From: Adiantum capillus-veneris
Taxonomy: Eukaryota > Streptophyta > Polypodiopsida > Polypodiales > Pteridaceae
Length of the DNA stretch: 64,000 nt
NCBI GenBank assembly: GCA_014529385.2
Contig: CM043953.1
Location: 94,303,842 to 94,367,841 of the forward strand
Direction: 5' to 3'
The translations under genes and the position numbers were made by a program. Shown here piece after piece: positions 33,063-44,980 of this stretch. The first letter of the stretch is position 1, and each line of letters begins with the position of its first letter. A model generated the notes under the pieces. The model did not search any database, was not told the DNA's origin, and saw only the letters and a program-made list of their open reading frames with translations.

Positions 33063-34720
33063 TCTCTACAATCTGCTACTTCTTTATTTGGAGATGCTAA
33101 TATTCCTAATATTAGGATGGTTATTGCAGAGCACCGATGTAATGGCTAGTAATATTTTTCTCTGAGGGATTTAGAACTTGCTACCATAATGCATGGACAA
33201 GGGGATGATAGAAATAATGTCCATTCTGAAATTGTATTGAATTTTCAACATAGGGTTTTGAAAAAATCTCCGGTATGCATCGAGATTATATGTCTTTATT
33301 GAATGTTTTATTGTTTCCAAGTGGAGAAGATGGGTGGCATCTTCATTTAGAGACTAGCGATGAAAAGAAAATGAGTCAAATAGCTTTTGCTTGCAGATAA
33401 GAGATGATATAGTGGAGTGTCTTCTTTGGAGGGTAGGCTACATCAACAATATATAATTGATGTTTTTAGTACTAGAGAGGAGTCACAACTATTGTGGATG
33501 AGAAATAACCAAAGAACGCTTCATTTTGAAGTGTACTTTGACATGGTTGCGGCTAGAGATGACTTGGAGAGAACCAAAAGATCAAAATGCCGACCACAAA
33601 ATTGTATTTTCTTCTTCTTTTGTTGGAATTCCATGATATATGTGCCAACTATACCAAAATGCAATGACAATTTCTTGTAGCAGGGGTAAATTGGATCTCT
33701 TTATCATAATCACATGTAATGGAAGGAAGTAGATGATGTGTTACTACCTAGATAAAGTGCTATCAATCATTGTGATGTGATCATAAGTACAAAGATATGA
33801 TGTATTTGGTTATCAAGCAAGCCTTATTTGGGGAGTTCATTGGACATGCCTTAATGATAGAGTTTCAAAATCGAGGTCTTCCTCATGCTCATATATTGTT
33901 GAAACTTTGCATTCAAATATAAGCCTGTTAATACATTCCACTATGATATATTGGTTTTTGCAGAGCTTCTGACAAGAATGTGTTTCCAAAATTATTTGAT
34001 ATAGTGAGACACTATAATTTTCATGGGCTGTGTGGTCCTTTAAACCCAAATTCTCGATGCATGGTTGATGGTAAATATAGATTCAAGTACATACATTAAC
34101 TACTTCTACAAGTGGAAATGAAAGTACATATCTTGTGTATTTGAAATGATATGATGGAAGATTTTTTTCATCTAAAGATTATAATTTAGATAATTGTTGG
34201 GTTGTTTCTTAGGTTTTCACTTAAAATGAGATACAAACGGTATTGAATTTGATTGATGCCTCCTAGGTCAAAGTATTGGCCACAAATGGATCCTCAACAT
34301 AGTGCATTCTATGTCTGGTCATATCACTAACTTTAATAGAGGTATTTATGTTCCTTTTTTAAACTGAAATATTAACTTGGCCTATTATTTTCTTAATAAG
34401 AGTGGCTTATATGATGAGATACTTTGTTAAAGATTCATCACAATGAAGGAGAAGAGTTCCAGTTATACTTTTAGTGATCTGATTCAATATGTTTCATATT
34501 TTATTATAAGACTTTCAATATGGAAAAATTATAGTTTTAAATTTTCATTGTGCATTGCATAATTGATGGATGTCTTTGCAAATATCACTACCATCAAGGA
34601 TTTATCATCATAGATGTCTATAAAATGCTATATAATTTAGATAGAGGTATGTCTATGAAAGTTTTTAGATACTATCATGTTGCCACTCTTTTAGATCAAG
34701 AGCTTCGTTAAATGCAAGTC
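33063..34720 (+). pseudogene. Helitron Rep/helicase protein, N-terminal domain, decayed
   Basis: With stops and frame changes removed, the plus strand gives the Helitron_like_N pattern: MVIAEHRCNG (33118), LLFPSGEDGWHLH (about 33310-33350), GGRLHQQYIIDVFSTREESQLLWMRNNQRTLHFEVY (33430-33530; only parts are in one frame), MYVPTIPKCND (near 33640), GEFIGHALMIEFQNRGLPHAHILLKL (about 33830-33910) and HYNFHGLCGPLNPNSRCMVDGKY (34010-34075). Helitrons replicate by rolling circle with such Rep/helicase proteins. No helicase (SF1/Pif1) part and no Helitron 3' end was recognised. Confidence 0.8.
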
Positions 34721-34879
34721 AATATTTGTTTTGTTAGTTATCAGAGGCTACTCAATGCACAACACATGGGGGTTTCTAAAGACTGCACTACACCATATCG
34801 ATTGAGAATACTTACTCAAATTGAAACACCCTCTTATGTATTGGAAAATTTATATAACATAGGTCCTTGGACTATAAAG

Positions 34880-35390
34880 TGCCTCAAACACTCTTCACTG
34901 CTTGTTTGGCAGTTTCAAACACTCTCAAAAACGTTCAAGGAATTCCAATCACTATCAAGCATAGCTAAGAGCACTCATAGAAATCCTTTCAAGCACTCTC
35001 ATGCACTATCAAGCATAGCTAAGAGCACTCATATAACTCCTTTCAAGCACTCTCATGCACTTTCATGTAGACTTAGGAACTCTTTGGGTCCATGAAGCAC
35101 TCTCAAGCAACTTCAGGCACTTTTGGGGTCCATCAAGCACTTTCATGATCCTCTTAAGCACTCTCAAGTATTTCAATCTTGGAACCCTTTCGTGTATTTT
35201 CAAGCACTCTTGAGCTCTTTTAGGTACTTTCAACTACCTTAAAGCACCTCCAAGAGCATATTATAAATTCCTCTGAAGGACTTTTGGGTCCTTTCATGTG
35301 CTTTCTAGCTTTATCAAGCACTGGGAAAGACTTTAAAAACCTCTTTGAAGCAACTCAAGCCTTTTAAAGAACTTTCAAGGTCTTTTAGGA
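34880..35390. repeat. Degenerate repeats of the word CAAGCACTCTCA
   Basis: TCAAGCACTCTCATGCACTATCAAGCATAGC-like units recur irregularly about every 10-60 bases over 500 bases (for example near 34950, 34995, 35045, 35100, 35160). Related words reappear at 37030-37260. Two units of about 64 bases are close copies (near 34960-35060). Confidence 0.7.
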
Positions 35391-35936
35391 ACTTTTATGA
35401 TCATGTTATTTTGTTGTAGATGAATTTTATAGGAGTTTTTAGGAGAAACAAGTTAAATTGAATTGTGAAAGTTGTGAAGGATTGCAACACATGTTGTTGT
35501 GAACACTATTTACAGCTTGAAAATTTCAAAGATGCATTCAATTAGATGCGTGAGGGAAGGTTTGGACATCAAAATGGTCATGAAATGAAAATGACAAGAT
35601 TACTCTTCTTCCATGGTAAATTCTCATGCACTATAGGATGCTACCTTTCCAAGTTTAAGAATATGAGGGAGCAAGTATTGTGAAGAAATACAATTGAATT
35701 GATTCTTCTCTCAAAAACATGATTTTTGGGTTTGTGTGACCAATGTGGCATGGGCATGTTAGCACTATCTCCTTGTGAGGAGTGCGACGAATCCTCTTTG
35801 GTGATTATCCAAGTTTTCACCTATATTTCCACACAGAAGGTAGATAATGTTGGCTAAACAAAGAAGAGGAAGGATTTTGTGGTTTATTAGCAAATAGATA
35901 GCAAGAGTTCCATTTATTGAGATCCAAGATAACTAC

Positions 35937-36030
35937 TTTTATCAAGAATAAGTACATTTACAAGCTATGTTTATCAAGCACAAGTACATTTACAAGCTAG
36001 TTTTATCAAGCATAAGTTCATTTACAAGTG
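35937..36030. repeat. Three ~33-bp tandem repeats
   Basis: TTTATCAAG-(A/C)A-(T/C)AAGT-CATTTACAAG occurs three times in a row with few changes. Confidence 0.85.
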
Positions 36031-36090
36031 GAAAATTGAGCATAGTGAACATAGTGACATTATTGCCTGACATTATTGGGTTCTACATAA

Positions 36091-36492
36091 TGAAATTTCT
36101 AGAGAATCAATCATTTAAGGTGTAAAAGGAGATCTACTCTCAATATACAGGTGTTCAAATCAAGTTACAATCTTGGTTCACATCTTGTCTGCATTTAACA
36201 CTTGGTGATATTAGAAAAGCCAACCATCTCTCTTCCATTTTTTATGACAAGACACGTGATGTTTGTTTGTTGAGCACTATTTTTTGAACAATGAAGTTTG
36301 TAGAGAATCAGTAATTTAATGTGTAAAAGGATATCTACTCTCAATATACTGGTGTTCAAATCAAGTAACAATCTTGATTCACATTTTGTATTCATTCAAT
36401 GCTTGGTGATATTAGAAAAACCAACCATCTACCTTCAATTTTTATGACAAGACTCGTTACACTTTGTTTGAGGAGAACTATTTTCTATTGCA
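36091..36492. repeat. 201-bp tandem duplication
   Basis: 36091-36291 and 36292-36492 are two diverged copies (shared words GTGTAAAAGGA, ATCTACTCTCAATATAC, GGTGTTCAAATCAAGT, CTTGGTGATATTAGAAAA). No coding sense was found. Confidence 0.85.
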
Positions 36493-37402
36493 AAATGAGT
36501 GGTTGAAAGGTCAAGGTTGTTAGGAGAAGCGACACTAGGGGTGGTTTGAGGGCACTGCTTCACAAGCAAGACTTCATGTAAGGTACTTTAGGATCACCGC
36601 TATTGTGATGATGCACAACTCGTTTGTGTCAAGGCATGGAAAGGGCACACACAACAAGATTGTGCAATAATCAAGAGAGCATTGGCACTTGATGAATTCC
36701 ATTTTGGAAATGCATTGTATGGTGGATTTCCTCAAAGAACCAGCTGCAAATAGTGCTCAATGATTCTAAAAGTCCAACTAGGTGATTTGGGAAATCTAGC
36801 TTTGTGATGTGGTTTGGGACATAGAATGGATTGCATGTGCATCAAAGGTTCTTGCTCTTTACAACCTTTTCAATGTATCTTATGGACAACATGCCAACTG
36901 AGTGTCTACCAACTAACCATTGTGTGTTTGAGCCAATCTATGACAACAACTTTCCATCTAAGCAAAATTTTTGGTGGATCTCTTGTAGTGGAATCATCAC
37001 TCATCATGCTATTTGGTGTCTTGCATCCATATTGCTATCTTTCAACAAGTCTTGAAAGCACTATCTTACCACTTTCAAGTAGCAGTTGAACATTTCCCAG
37101 CACTATCAAACCACTTTAGTGCATAGTGTATCTTCATAGAAGAACTCTTTAAAAACTTTCTAGGCCTAGGTAATTACCACTTTTTAGTATTTGTAAATGA
37201 GTTCTAGTTTTGTCTCAAGCACCTTTAAAAACTCTCAAACACTTTACATATATTTTCACTTTTTTTTTCAAAACCACTCTTAAGTGAACACCCAAAAAAT
37301 AATCAAACTTGAGAGTATTAGCACGAGATATTGAGTTACTTATTACGACCATCACACGGCTTTCCCCCAACTATCTGGCAAAGACAATAGTATTAGGAGA
37401 GC

Positions 37403-37870
37403 TCACACTTTATCGTCAAAGTTGACCTTTACTGATTGACATTGAATAATCTTTGTGTTGAAGTTATTTAAGTGTTTTGCAATTGAACCACTCTCTGCCA
37501 CTTTTAGATTCATGAGAAATACCTTATTTGACATGGATGGTTTCTCGTAGAGGCCGTCAAGTGACTTCATCAAGTCCTGCGTGGTCTTCATTTTTTAAAC
37601 ATTTAACGCCATTGTTGATGCCAAGCATAGTCGGATTGTTCCCAATGCCTTTTGATAACCAAGCTTCATCTGCCATTGTTGCGGTCTTTGCAAGACCACC
37701 TTCGGCAAATAGAGATCCTTATGGTAAAGATAGTCCTTGATCAACATCTTCTAGTTGTGTTGATAGTTCTTACCATTGAATTTCTCAATTTTTAACTTAC
37801 TTTCCTCTACCATCACTTCTTGTTAATTCAAGGAATCAGCTCCTTTAGATATTTTAGCCACTAGTAAACC
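37403..37870 (-). pseudogene. Copia C gag, N-terminal fragment
   Basis: Across two frames the minus strand gives KIEKFNGKNYQ, then KALGTIRLCLA (frame change), then MKTTQDLMKSLDGLYEKPSMSNKVFLM and GSIAKHLNNFNT. This is the classic start of copia Gag (UBN2). It is cut off at about 37390. It follows a copia primer site and LTR to the right, as expected for a minus-strand element. Confidence 0.8.
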
Positions 37871-37872
37871 CT

Positions 37873-37884
37873 GCTCTGATACCA
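37873..37884 (-). other. Primer-binding site of copia C
   Basis: The minus strand reads TGGTATCAGAGC, complementary to initiator Met tRNA, two to three bases from the LTR edge. Confidence 0.85.
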
Positions 37885-37885
37885 A

Positions 37886-37947
37886 TTCTAGGAATTAATG
37901 AGTAGCTAAATAGAGATTAGGGTGGCATACTTTATGGATAGAGAATT
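37886..37947 (-). repeat. LTR of copia C, short part left of the LARD insertion
   Basis: CTAGGAATTAATGAGTAGC aligns with the reverse complement of 56170-56229 (end of LTR X). The LTR continues at 45464 beyond the inserted element. Confidence 0.7.
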
Positions 37948-38426
37948 TGTAATGGAATTGATATTTCTATTAATTATTGCAGCTGACAGGTGGAAAAGGC
38001 TTGACCAAGCTAGGCCTATGCATACGGAAATATATTTCATGTATTATTCAAGTGCTCTTTATGAGCTTCGACCATTTATGATCAGCCGGCCAGTTTGTAC
38101 TCACAACTGACCATTTAAGAAATCTATAAAACAAATACGTGCAAGAGGAAAATGGTCACTCTTGCACCGGGGGAGATTGCACCCAGTGTCTGTGTTATTC
38201 TCCTCTCCTCTCCCCTCTTCTATCTCGCCATGTTGGCGTAGCACTCTGCTCTAGGAGGTGCACCTGCACGTGCTCTCTCAATCTATCTTGCTCTTTGTCT
38301 CTCTCTGCTCGTGTACAACTTGGACTATGCGTTGTGTGATTCGAGGTATGCAGATTGGTTCGTTTCATGGCTTGTAGTAATTTTTTTTTCTATTTTGCAG
38401 GGCTCACGATGTTTCCATTTGTAACA
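37948..38426 (+). repeat. 5' LTR of the LARD
   Basis: 479 bases, TGTAATGGAA...TGTAACA. Differs from 44981-45458 at about 20-25 places by eye. Confidence 0.9.
38125..38130 (+). promoter_or_regulatory. TATA box in the LARD LTR
   Basis: CTATAAAAC at offset 177 of the LTR, kept at the same offset in the other LTR (45158). A plausible core promoter for the element. Confidence 0.5.
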
Positions 38427-38427
38427 G

Positions 38428-38439
38428 TGGTATCAGAGC
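38428..38439 (+). other. Primer-binding site of the LARD
   Basis: TGGTATCAGAGC one base after the LTR, complementary to initiator Met tRNA. Confidence 0.88.
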
Positions 38440-41269
38440 TATGGCTACGCTCTTGTACTTGTAGCGATGATGGCTTGGAGATTATTGGAAACAAAGATAA
38501 GGCATGCTCATGTGTACTTAATCGTTCATGTTTTCTTTGATAAATAAATAAAAAAAGTTACATGTATGTGATTGTTTATTAATATCCATGGATCATAGGT
38601 ATTCCAGATCATTTAGGGATTTTTGTCATTAAGAAAAAAAAACTATATAGGTACAGATAATTGGCCATATGTTAAGTACAATTTAGAGCATAATAGCAAT
38701 TTATTTTGAAGTAGAAGAACGAGAAGGTAAATGAGATTTTTTATTCTGATGAGGTTTCTTTGCCATCCTGGAAACTTATCCTACGGAGGACGATCAGAGC
38801 TCCGTGAGAGGGGTGTGAGTATTAGGCTCAAGTGAAGGAAGGGAGAACACAAAAATTGTAGAGATGGTGATTTTATTCCCAGTCGTGGTAAACAACCCCA
38901 AGAGCTTTATTAAATTATTATATATATAAAATAAAATAAATCAGAGCCTCCTCTGAGAATGGCGTCGCAGAAGAGCTGTATCGCAGGTATGTCGTTTGAC
39001 AACAATCCCATTCATGCCCTCGTTGACTTCATTTCCATCCACTTCCCCATGCACTCGAACCCACCCTCTCCCCTACCACCAGCTCTCGACCTGTGCATGC
39101 CACACTGACCACCCTTTTTTTTTTGGGAGGAGGGCCGCTATTTTCGGCTAATATCTATCATCGCACCAATGGGGCAGATGGTATCATTATTTGCATGGAA
39201 ATCAACTGGAGTGGCCACCAACACTGACCATCCAGGGCCCCAAAGCCACCAACTAAACCTCTCTCTCTCTCTCTCCCTTTCACTGCGTATGAGCAGTTCG
39301 TTCTTTCTCTGGTCAATGAGCAACCATAGTCGCCATACTCAACGTCTATGGTCCCTGTCTCTCTCTCGGTTTCTGCCCGCCAGCAACTGTCCACTGACCC
39401 CCTCTCTCTCTATCACTCTACCCACCATGCAATGAGTGTCGTTCGCTACAAAACCGCCTTGATCCTGTGGACAGACTCGCTTGCAACCACTTGACTGCAA
39501 CACCCTCAGTTTGCATGGCTCTTCATGCAGCCCACTGTGACGTAGTCGCCCCACCTTTTCACCCTCTTGGATCTTACCAACCTCCCACACCAATTGTGGT
39601 GCTACGGCCTGCAAGCAACTCATTATCACACTCATACGATATCACTTTATTTTTTTCTCCCTACCTCGAGGTGCAAATTCCTGCAGCTCCGGCTCGGCTT
39701 TCTCATATGTGAATATGGCTGGGGCTGTAGACTTTAACATAGGGGCAAGCATTCAGTCCCGAGCATCAACATCACACCTCTCTTGTTTCCGATCACAAGC
39801 CGCAAAATAGTCTCTATTTATTCTCTTGCTTCCTCCACCCATAGAGGCAAATCCCTCCTTCTTCATGGAGGCCCATAGAGTGGGTCTATGCAGCAACAAT
39901 GATGAAATGCAGGAGCCTCAGCCACAGCTGCGCATCAAACACACATTCTCTCTCTATGGTGTTGTGACATACCCCCTCATCTGCGGCTCCTTCCGACCAC
40001 ACAACAATGGAGTTCCCCCCCCCCCCCCCCAGGCAGATAGTTTCGTAGCTTGCTAGCGCCTGGTGCAAGGGATCTTTTCTCCCCAGAATGATTACCTGCA
40101 GAGAGATAAAGAGAAAAAAAAAGATTTCTTGGGATAGTTTCCCACGACGTTAAAATATGGTTTTTTTTACTCGCTCTCTCCTAGCATGGCTACTTACAGA
40201 AGCGGACATTGATGCATCTCGGCAGCAACCCCTCCAATACTTTCTCGGTGGGTGAAGATTTTTTTTTTACTTTGCTTCATTTTAATTTGTACCCAGGTAT
40301 TGGATCTGATTCACATGGATTGTCTCAGCTTGGCATCATATGCAATCTTGCCCTTTTGAGAACTGTTAATGTAACATTTCATTTCATTTCTCTCTTTCTC
40401 CCTTCCCCCCTTCCAGTAACGGCTCCCTACAGAGCCCATAGGCATTTTGCAGACGAGTAATATAACCTTCATAGTGTAATTTGAGTCAATAGACGAGAGA
40501 TTCACTTTCACAATAAAATTCAAGCAAATGGTGATGATAATTGCACTATGAAACCGATACATCTCTGAATAATGAAGAAGAAAAACCATGGCTGCCCAAA
40601 TAAGTCTTTGCTCTATTGGTGTATGACATCAAACTCTTGGCCACTTTCTCCTTTTTACTAGTTTTAACTTTACTGTCTACTCATCTAGAAAATGGCACAA
40701 CAATTTTTTCTCAAAAGTATTGCAAACTCGATTGAGATCACATGCCAATTGTTTTGGTCTCTCATTCATGAATTTGCTCTCATTAAAAAAAAAAAAAACA
40801 TCGGACATCCTTGTAAACGCTTATGTATATCAACTTATGTGCTAGAAATGGTGATCCTCACAGCAGCTAATTTTTCAGTTGTTTGGTGCTAAAGTTTTAT
40901 TTGTAAGTCTTCATTTTATTGAAATATAGTTTATCTTTAGAAGTAGCATTGGTAGAAGAGATGTTTTTCTTACATAATGCACCAATCATACACATGAATC
41001 TCCATTTAGAAGTGGGATGTATCTCTAAACACAAATTACCTCCGTACCCATATGATGCAACCCTATTCTATCTCTTGCATTTTCCATCTCCATTGGGATA
41101 GCAGCCTATTCATTAATCCACAAGCAAGTCATATTCCTTCCCTTCGCATTGCATATCCAAGGAGAACTAGCCTAATCTCTAGCTGCTACATCCTATTTGG
41201 AATGATTGTAAGTCCTGTTGTCATGTTGACCTTTCTCAGTCCAAGATTCCCAAGACTAGCCTACAACTA
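38440..41269 (+). other. Non-coding interior of the LARD, left part
   Basis: No retrotransposon domain seen. An exon-like start occurs at 38959-38986 (ATGGCGTCGCAGAAGAGC..., followed by a GTATGT donor). A possible exon lies at about 40298-40372 after a CCCAG acceptor, reading GSDSHGLSQLGIICNLALL. These might be pieces of a captured gene, but I cannot name it. A 16-base C run lies at 40015-40030 and CT-rich tracts near 39260. Confidence 0.4.
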
Positions 41270-41302
41270 GTATACAAGAGGTGAGAGAAGACGGCTCTCA
41301 AC

Positions 41303-41512
41303 CTATGCCCACTGGATCACTCTGTAACCGCTGTAGTGTAGATGCAACATGCATACCACTACGGATAGAGCTAGGATGACACTCCTGATGCAGGTATTGA
41401 GTGACAACCTGCATGGCTCCACATGCACAATGCCAGTGTTAGTCATCGCACGACTGACAACTCCCACTGCAAATGCACCAACCGCATAAGCAAGATCAGG
41501 TCTCGAGACCAA
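41303..41512 (-). pseudogene. Copia-3 short RT remnant
   Basis: VSRPDLAYAVGAFAVGVVSRAMT matches the remnant in Copia-2, including the doubled AVGAF word, and ends in the same place (GIVHVE). Confidence 0.65.
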
Positions 41513-42300
41513 AAGGTCAGACCTATGTGTGCCAACCTATCCCTGTCAGCAACCTCAGTGCCATATGCATTCTCATCAGGAACCACCTGACTATGCATCA
41601 CCATGTCAGCATTTTCTGGCAAATGCATGTTCGCTGAGAATGACTGCAAAACTGAAAAATCAGCACCACTGCAATCACACACAGCTGTTTGAAGGACACT
41701 ATCGCCCTCAAACATATCAGATGCATCATAGAACAATGCATCGGTCTCTGGCTCAATCGATGTCATCTCAACTGATGACTGACAAAGCTGTGCATCCCCA
41801 GAGATACCATTGTCTGCGTGAACATCACCCCAAGACAAATACACAACCTGCTCTCCATGCAACACATCCACAAAAGAGACACGCCTCGTCTCTCGCTCCA
41901 AACATGGCTGCAAATACACAGAGACTACACCGGCTCGTTTGTCAGAAATATGAAAAGGGTATACCAGACCACTCCTAGCACCTCTGGCTATCACCAGTGA
42001 TCCCATATGCATCTGAAATGACCGCTCTCCAAGCAGTACACAATGTCCACTACTCTGCAACTGACGCACTGAAATGAGACTCTGACTGAGTCCTGGCACA
42101 TAACGTACATCTCGTAGCGTAAGCTATACACCGCTAGGTAAAGACATGCATACATCTCCAGCACACTCTATGTCATATGTTGAACCATCAGCAAACTGCA
42201 CACAACCAAGTCTCCCACTAGAGAAAGAGAAAAACAAATCACGACGTGGCGTCACGTGAAAAACTGCATGCTCGTCTAGTAGAAAATGCATAGACAATGT
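41443..42300 (-). pseudogene. Copia-3 protease region and spacer
   Basis: FLLDEHAVFHVTPRRD (about 42295-42240) is a copia protease motif with DSGA changed to DEHA. GCVQFADGSTYDIECAG-like text follows in another frame. The 42099-41443 frame has PGLSQSLISVRQLQSSGHCV and then an acidic spacer (ETDALFYDASDMFEGD) before fusing towards the RT remnant. The spacer is longer than in Copia-2. Confidence 0.7.
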
Positions 42301-42560
42301 GATATCCCAGACATAAAGTAGTCTGAAGGCAAGCTAGACTCAAAAGTGACATGCCCGTCACATGTATACACTCTAGCATGTGTCCTCACAGTAGCACCAT
42401 GCATCTGCCTCTTCCGTTGCTTCATACGCCTGAAGCAACGACACCTAATATGCCCATCATGGCTGCAGTGCCAACATGTCAATCGCGATCGTGAACGAGA
42501 ACCGCCTCTACCCTGAAGTGTCTCCATGCCAAAACTATGGCAAACAATGCTTGAGATCAT
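42276..42560 (-). pseudogene. Copia-3 gag zinc-knuckle fragment
   Basis: LTCWHCSHDGHIRCRCFRRM (about 42485-42425) is an intact CX2CX4HX4C knuckle, close to CWHCGHRGHIRRRC of Copia-2. The gag N-terminal domain was not found upstream (42560-43690). Confidence 0.75.
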
Positions 42561-43711
42561 AAGACTCTCCCACCCGAGAGCAAACCACTATCTCAAGCAA
42601 ACAAGGATACACAACTCCTCACTCTTGCGAGAGTGGATACAAAAACACAAAACTGTGGCCAAACTGAGAAAACCTGTCAAAGTGAGAGTAAACACTCGAC
42701 CACAAACTATGGCGAGAATCTGAGAAAAATCCGACAGAATTTCCCCTAAAAACTGAGCAAAAACTCAAGTACAATCCTACCATAAACCATAACACTACTC
42801 AATGCCAATGAGTAGAAATGCCAAAATGGCTCCACATTTTCACATACAATGGCAATCCCCACTCAACATACATCAATGGAGTGACCGCGCATAAGCAAGC
42901 GCCAAAAGAGTTGCAATCCGGAAACTTGATCAATGCGAAAACAATACTCTCAAGAGAGCTCACCGGCACTTGAAAGTGCTCACCAAAATGCATATATAAT
43001 GGGCATCAACTATGCACCATAACCATATGCAAACCATCCGCAAAGACCATGAATCCAAGCACAAAATCACTGCCAAAGTATACTGTGAAAACCAGTGAAA
43101 GAAGCTCCACCTGTGTGCTCGAAAAATCGTGTCTCTCAAAAGACCTCTTTGGTGGTGTGTAAACACCTCCATACTTCGTTGCCCAAGTCTTCCAAAAAAC
43201 CCTCAAACCACAAGCTTAACACAAGCTGCAATTGCATCTTCAGTTCAGAATTTATGCACCTAACTTCAAGAATCTCCCGTGCTTCCAAAAGTGCATCAAA
43301 CTCGCACACAATGCGACAACAGAAAATCTTGAATTTCTGTATACAGTCAGTCTGAGCTGAATATCAGCAAAACGATGAGGAATTTGCAAAAAGTTTCTTC
43401 TGCAAAGTTGTAGACCATGTCGAAACGGATGGTTTAGGGGATTCTACAAGGAGAAAAACGAATCTGAAAACAGTGCTGCTGCGCACACAGTTTTTAGGGC
43501 CGCACCTTCACTTACACACAGTCTTCCACACTCCTTTATGAGCTTCCACAAGAGCATACATCACTCTCAAATGAGCTCACAAGCTCCCATTACATTCTCA
43601 CAACGCTTCCAAGATTTCTTAATCTCTCCACCGCCGAGAGCAAGTGAGCTATCGTCTTGAAGCTCTCAAAGCCATCGTGCTCTCCGCGGTCACCATGGCT
43701 CTGATACCAAT
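42561..43711 (-). other. Leader of Copia-3
   Basis: About 1.15 kb without a supportable ORF. The primer site TTGGTATCAGAGCCATGG lies at about 43713-43696 on the minus strand. Confidence 0.6.
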
Positions 43712-43962
43712 TGTGAGTGCGCGGATGCGGTGCGTGTGCGGAGAGTGCGAAGGGGAGAGAGGGATAGAGAACAACACAGGATGTGGGGTGGAGCTCCCAA
43801 ATCTCACTGTGTGAGCACCATGTGAGAATGTCAGTGAGAGAATGTGAGTGAGAGCTCCTTATTCTTTGTATGTATAAAGAATAAGGAAATAAATGTGGGC
43901 AGTCGGACACTGGCCGGAGGACACGAGCAAAGCACGGTGAGGCACACCGCCTTTACCTAACA
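43712..43962 (-). repeat. 5' LTR of Copia-3
   Basis: 251 bases; on the minus strand TGTTAGGTAAAGG...CGCACTCACA, ending beside the primer site. Contains CTTATTCTTTATACATACAAAGAATAAGG, a short hairpin near 43860-43888. Confidence 0.75.
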
Positions 43963-44980
43963 AAAACACCACAGTTCCAACCCTATCCAGCTTGTACGAG
44001 TATTCTTATATTTTTGTGTGACCCCCTAATCTAAATTCTTTCAATTATAGCTTTCTATGCACGCACACATACATACGTACATTTTCAAATGCAGAATATC
44101 CTCCAGGTTTGTCCCTCCTGTACATCACACATTTTTTATCTACATTGTTTTGTCAATTGAATACTCCAACTCTGCTACGTTCAGGACTTACTACTTGCAC
44201 GGTATGAAATTTTTATTGACATGATTATTCATTAGCTATGAAACTCCTCATTTGAGCTAGGGTGCTCTGGGATATCAAGCCATAGCTTGTAAGTGCTTTT
44301 CTATTGGAACATACTCTAATTTGGTGTCAAATAGGTAACAAATGTTTTCTTTTTATGCCTTGCTTGGTCCATTGGTCACAAGCACACAGATTCACCGATT
44401 TAGGCATTGTGTAAATACTCATCTTGGTGCCGATCCGCCAATTTAGAAAAATTCATGATTTATTTTAAAAACAACATCAAATGCAGATTTGCCGATTTAG
44501 GTAGCACGTCTTATTGGTGTAGATTCGCGGATTTAGGCAACATCAATCACAAAATCATGCTACAGTTGGCTGGCCACCACTGTAACTGGTATGATTTTGT
44601 TACCCGGGTATAGAAAATTAAAGATATTTTGGATTTGGATTTGGATTGGGAATTGGTATATGTCAATGCTTTTCTGTCATGACAGTATTTATGAAATTGG
44701 ATTTGAGATTGATGAGAAATGGTTATTGAATGATGAGTGTGACCAATGATATCCTGATTCATCAGGGTATGACATATACTGCTTATTCTAGTGGTATGGG
44801 ACACTAGAACAGGTAGTATGTGGATGACAGCAGGCATAAGCTAATGTTGTTTAGTTTCATAAATTTTTCTTTTATTATGTGATGTTTTTGACACAACATA
44901 CTAATCACTGTTTTTAACAAGTATTGTTTGCAGATTTTTATCTTCACAACTGAGGACAGTTGCTTTCCAACGGAGAGGTA
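43963..44980 (+). other. Non-coding interior of the LARD, right part
   Basis: No ORF or domain recognised. It ends in AACGGAGAGGTA (about 44969-44980), the purine tract before the 3' LTR. Three diverged copies of a GATTCGCCGATTTAGG-like word occur near 44390, 44430 and 44490. Confidence 0.55.

Larger units (their letters stand above)
34721..37402. other. Unassigned, repeat-rich stretch
   Basis: No gene recognised. It contains the AGCACTCTCA-type degenerate repeat, a 33-bp triplication and a 201-bp tandem duplication listed separately. Part could be the decayed tail of the Helitron. Confidence 0.5.
41270..43962 (-). mobile_element. Copia-3: second deletion-derivative copia, in the LARD
   Basis: 5' LTR 43712-43962 with a Met-tRNA primer site just inside. 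The interior has a zinc knuckle, a protease region and the same short RT tail as Copia-2 (YAVGAFAVGVVSR), in the same order and again without integrase or RT palm. The LTR sequence differs from that of Copia-2, but the inner pieces are clearly related. On the left, similarity to Copia-2 extends to about 41260 (GGCTCTCAACC) and then stops; no 3' LTR was found. Confidence 0.75.

Noticed and set aside
39138-40460. Several 60-100 codon ORFs on both strands
   Set aside because: They overlap on opposite strands, are driven by CT-rich and Pro/Ser-rich composition, often lack an ATG and show no domain.
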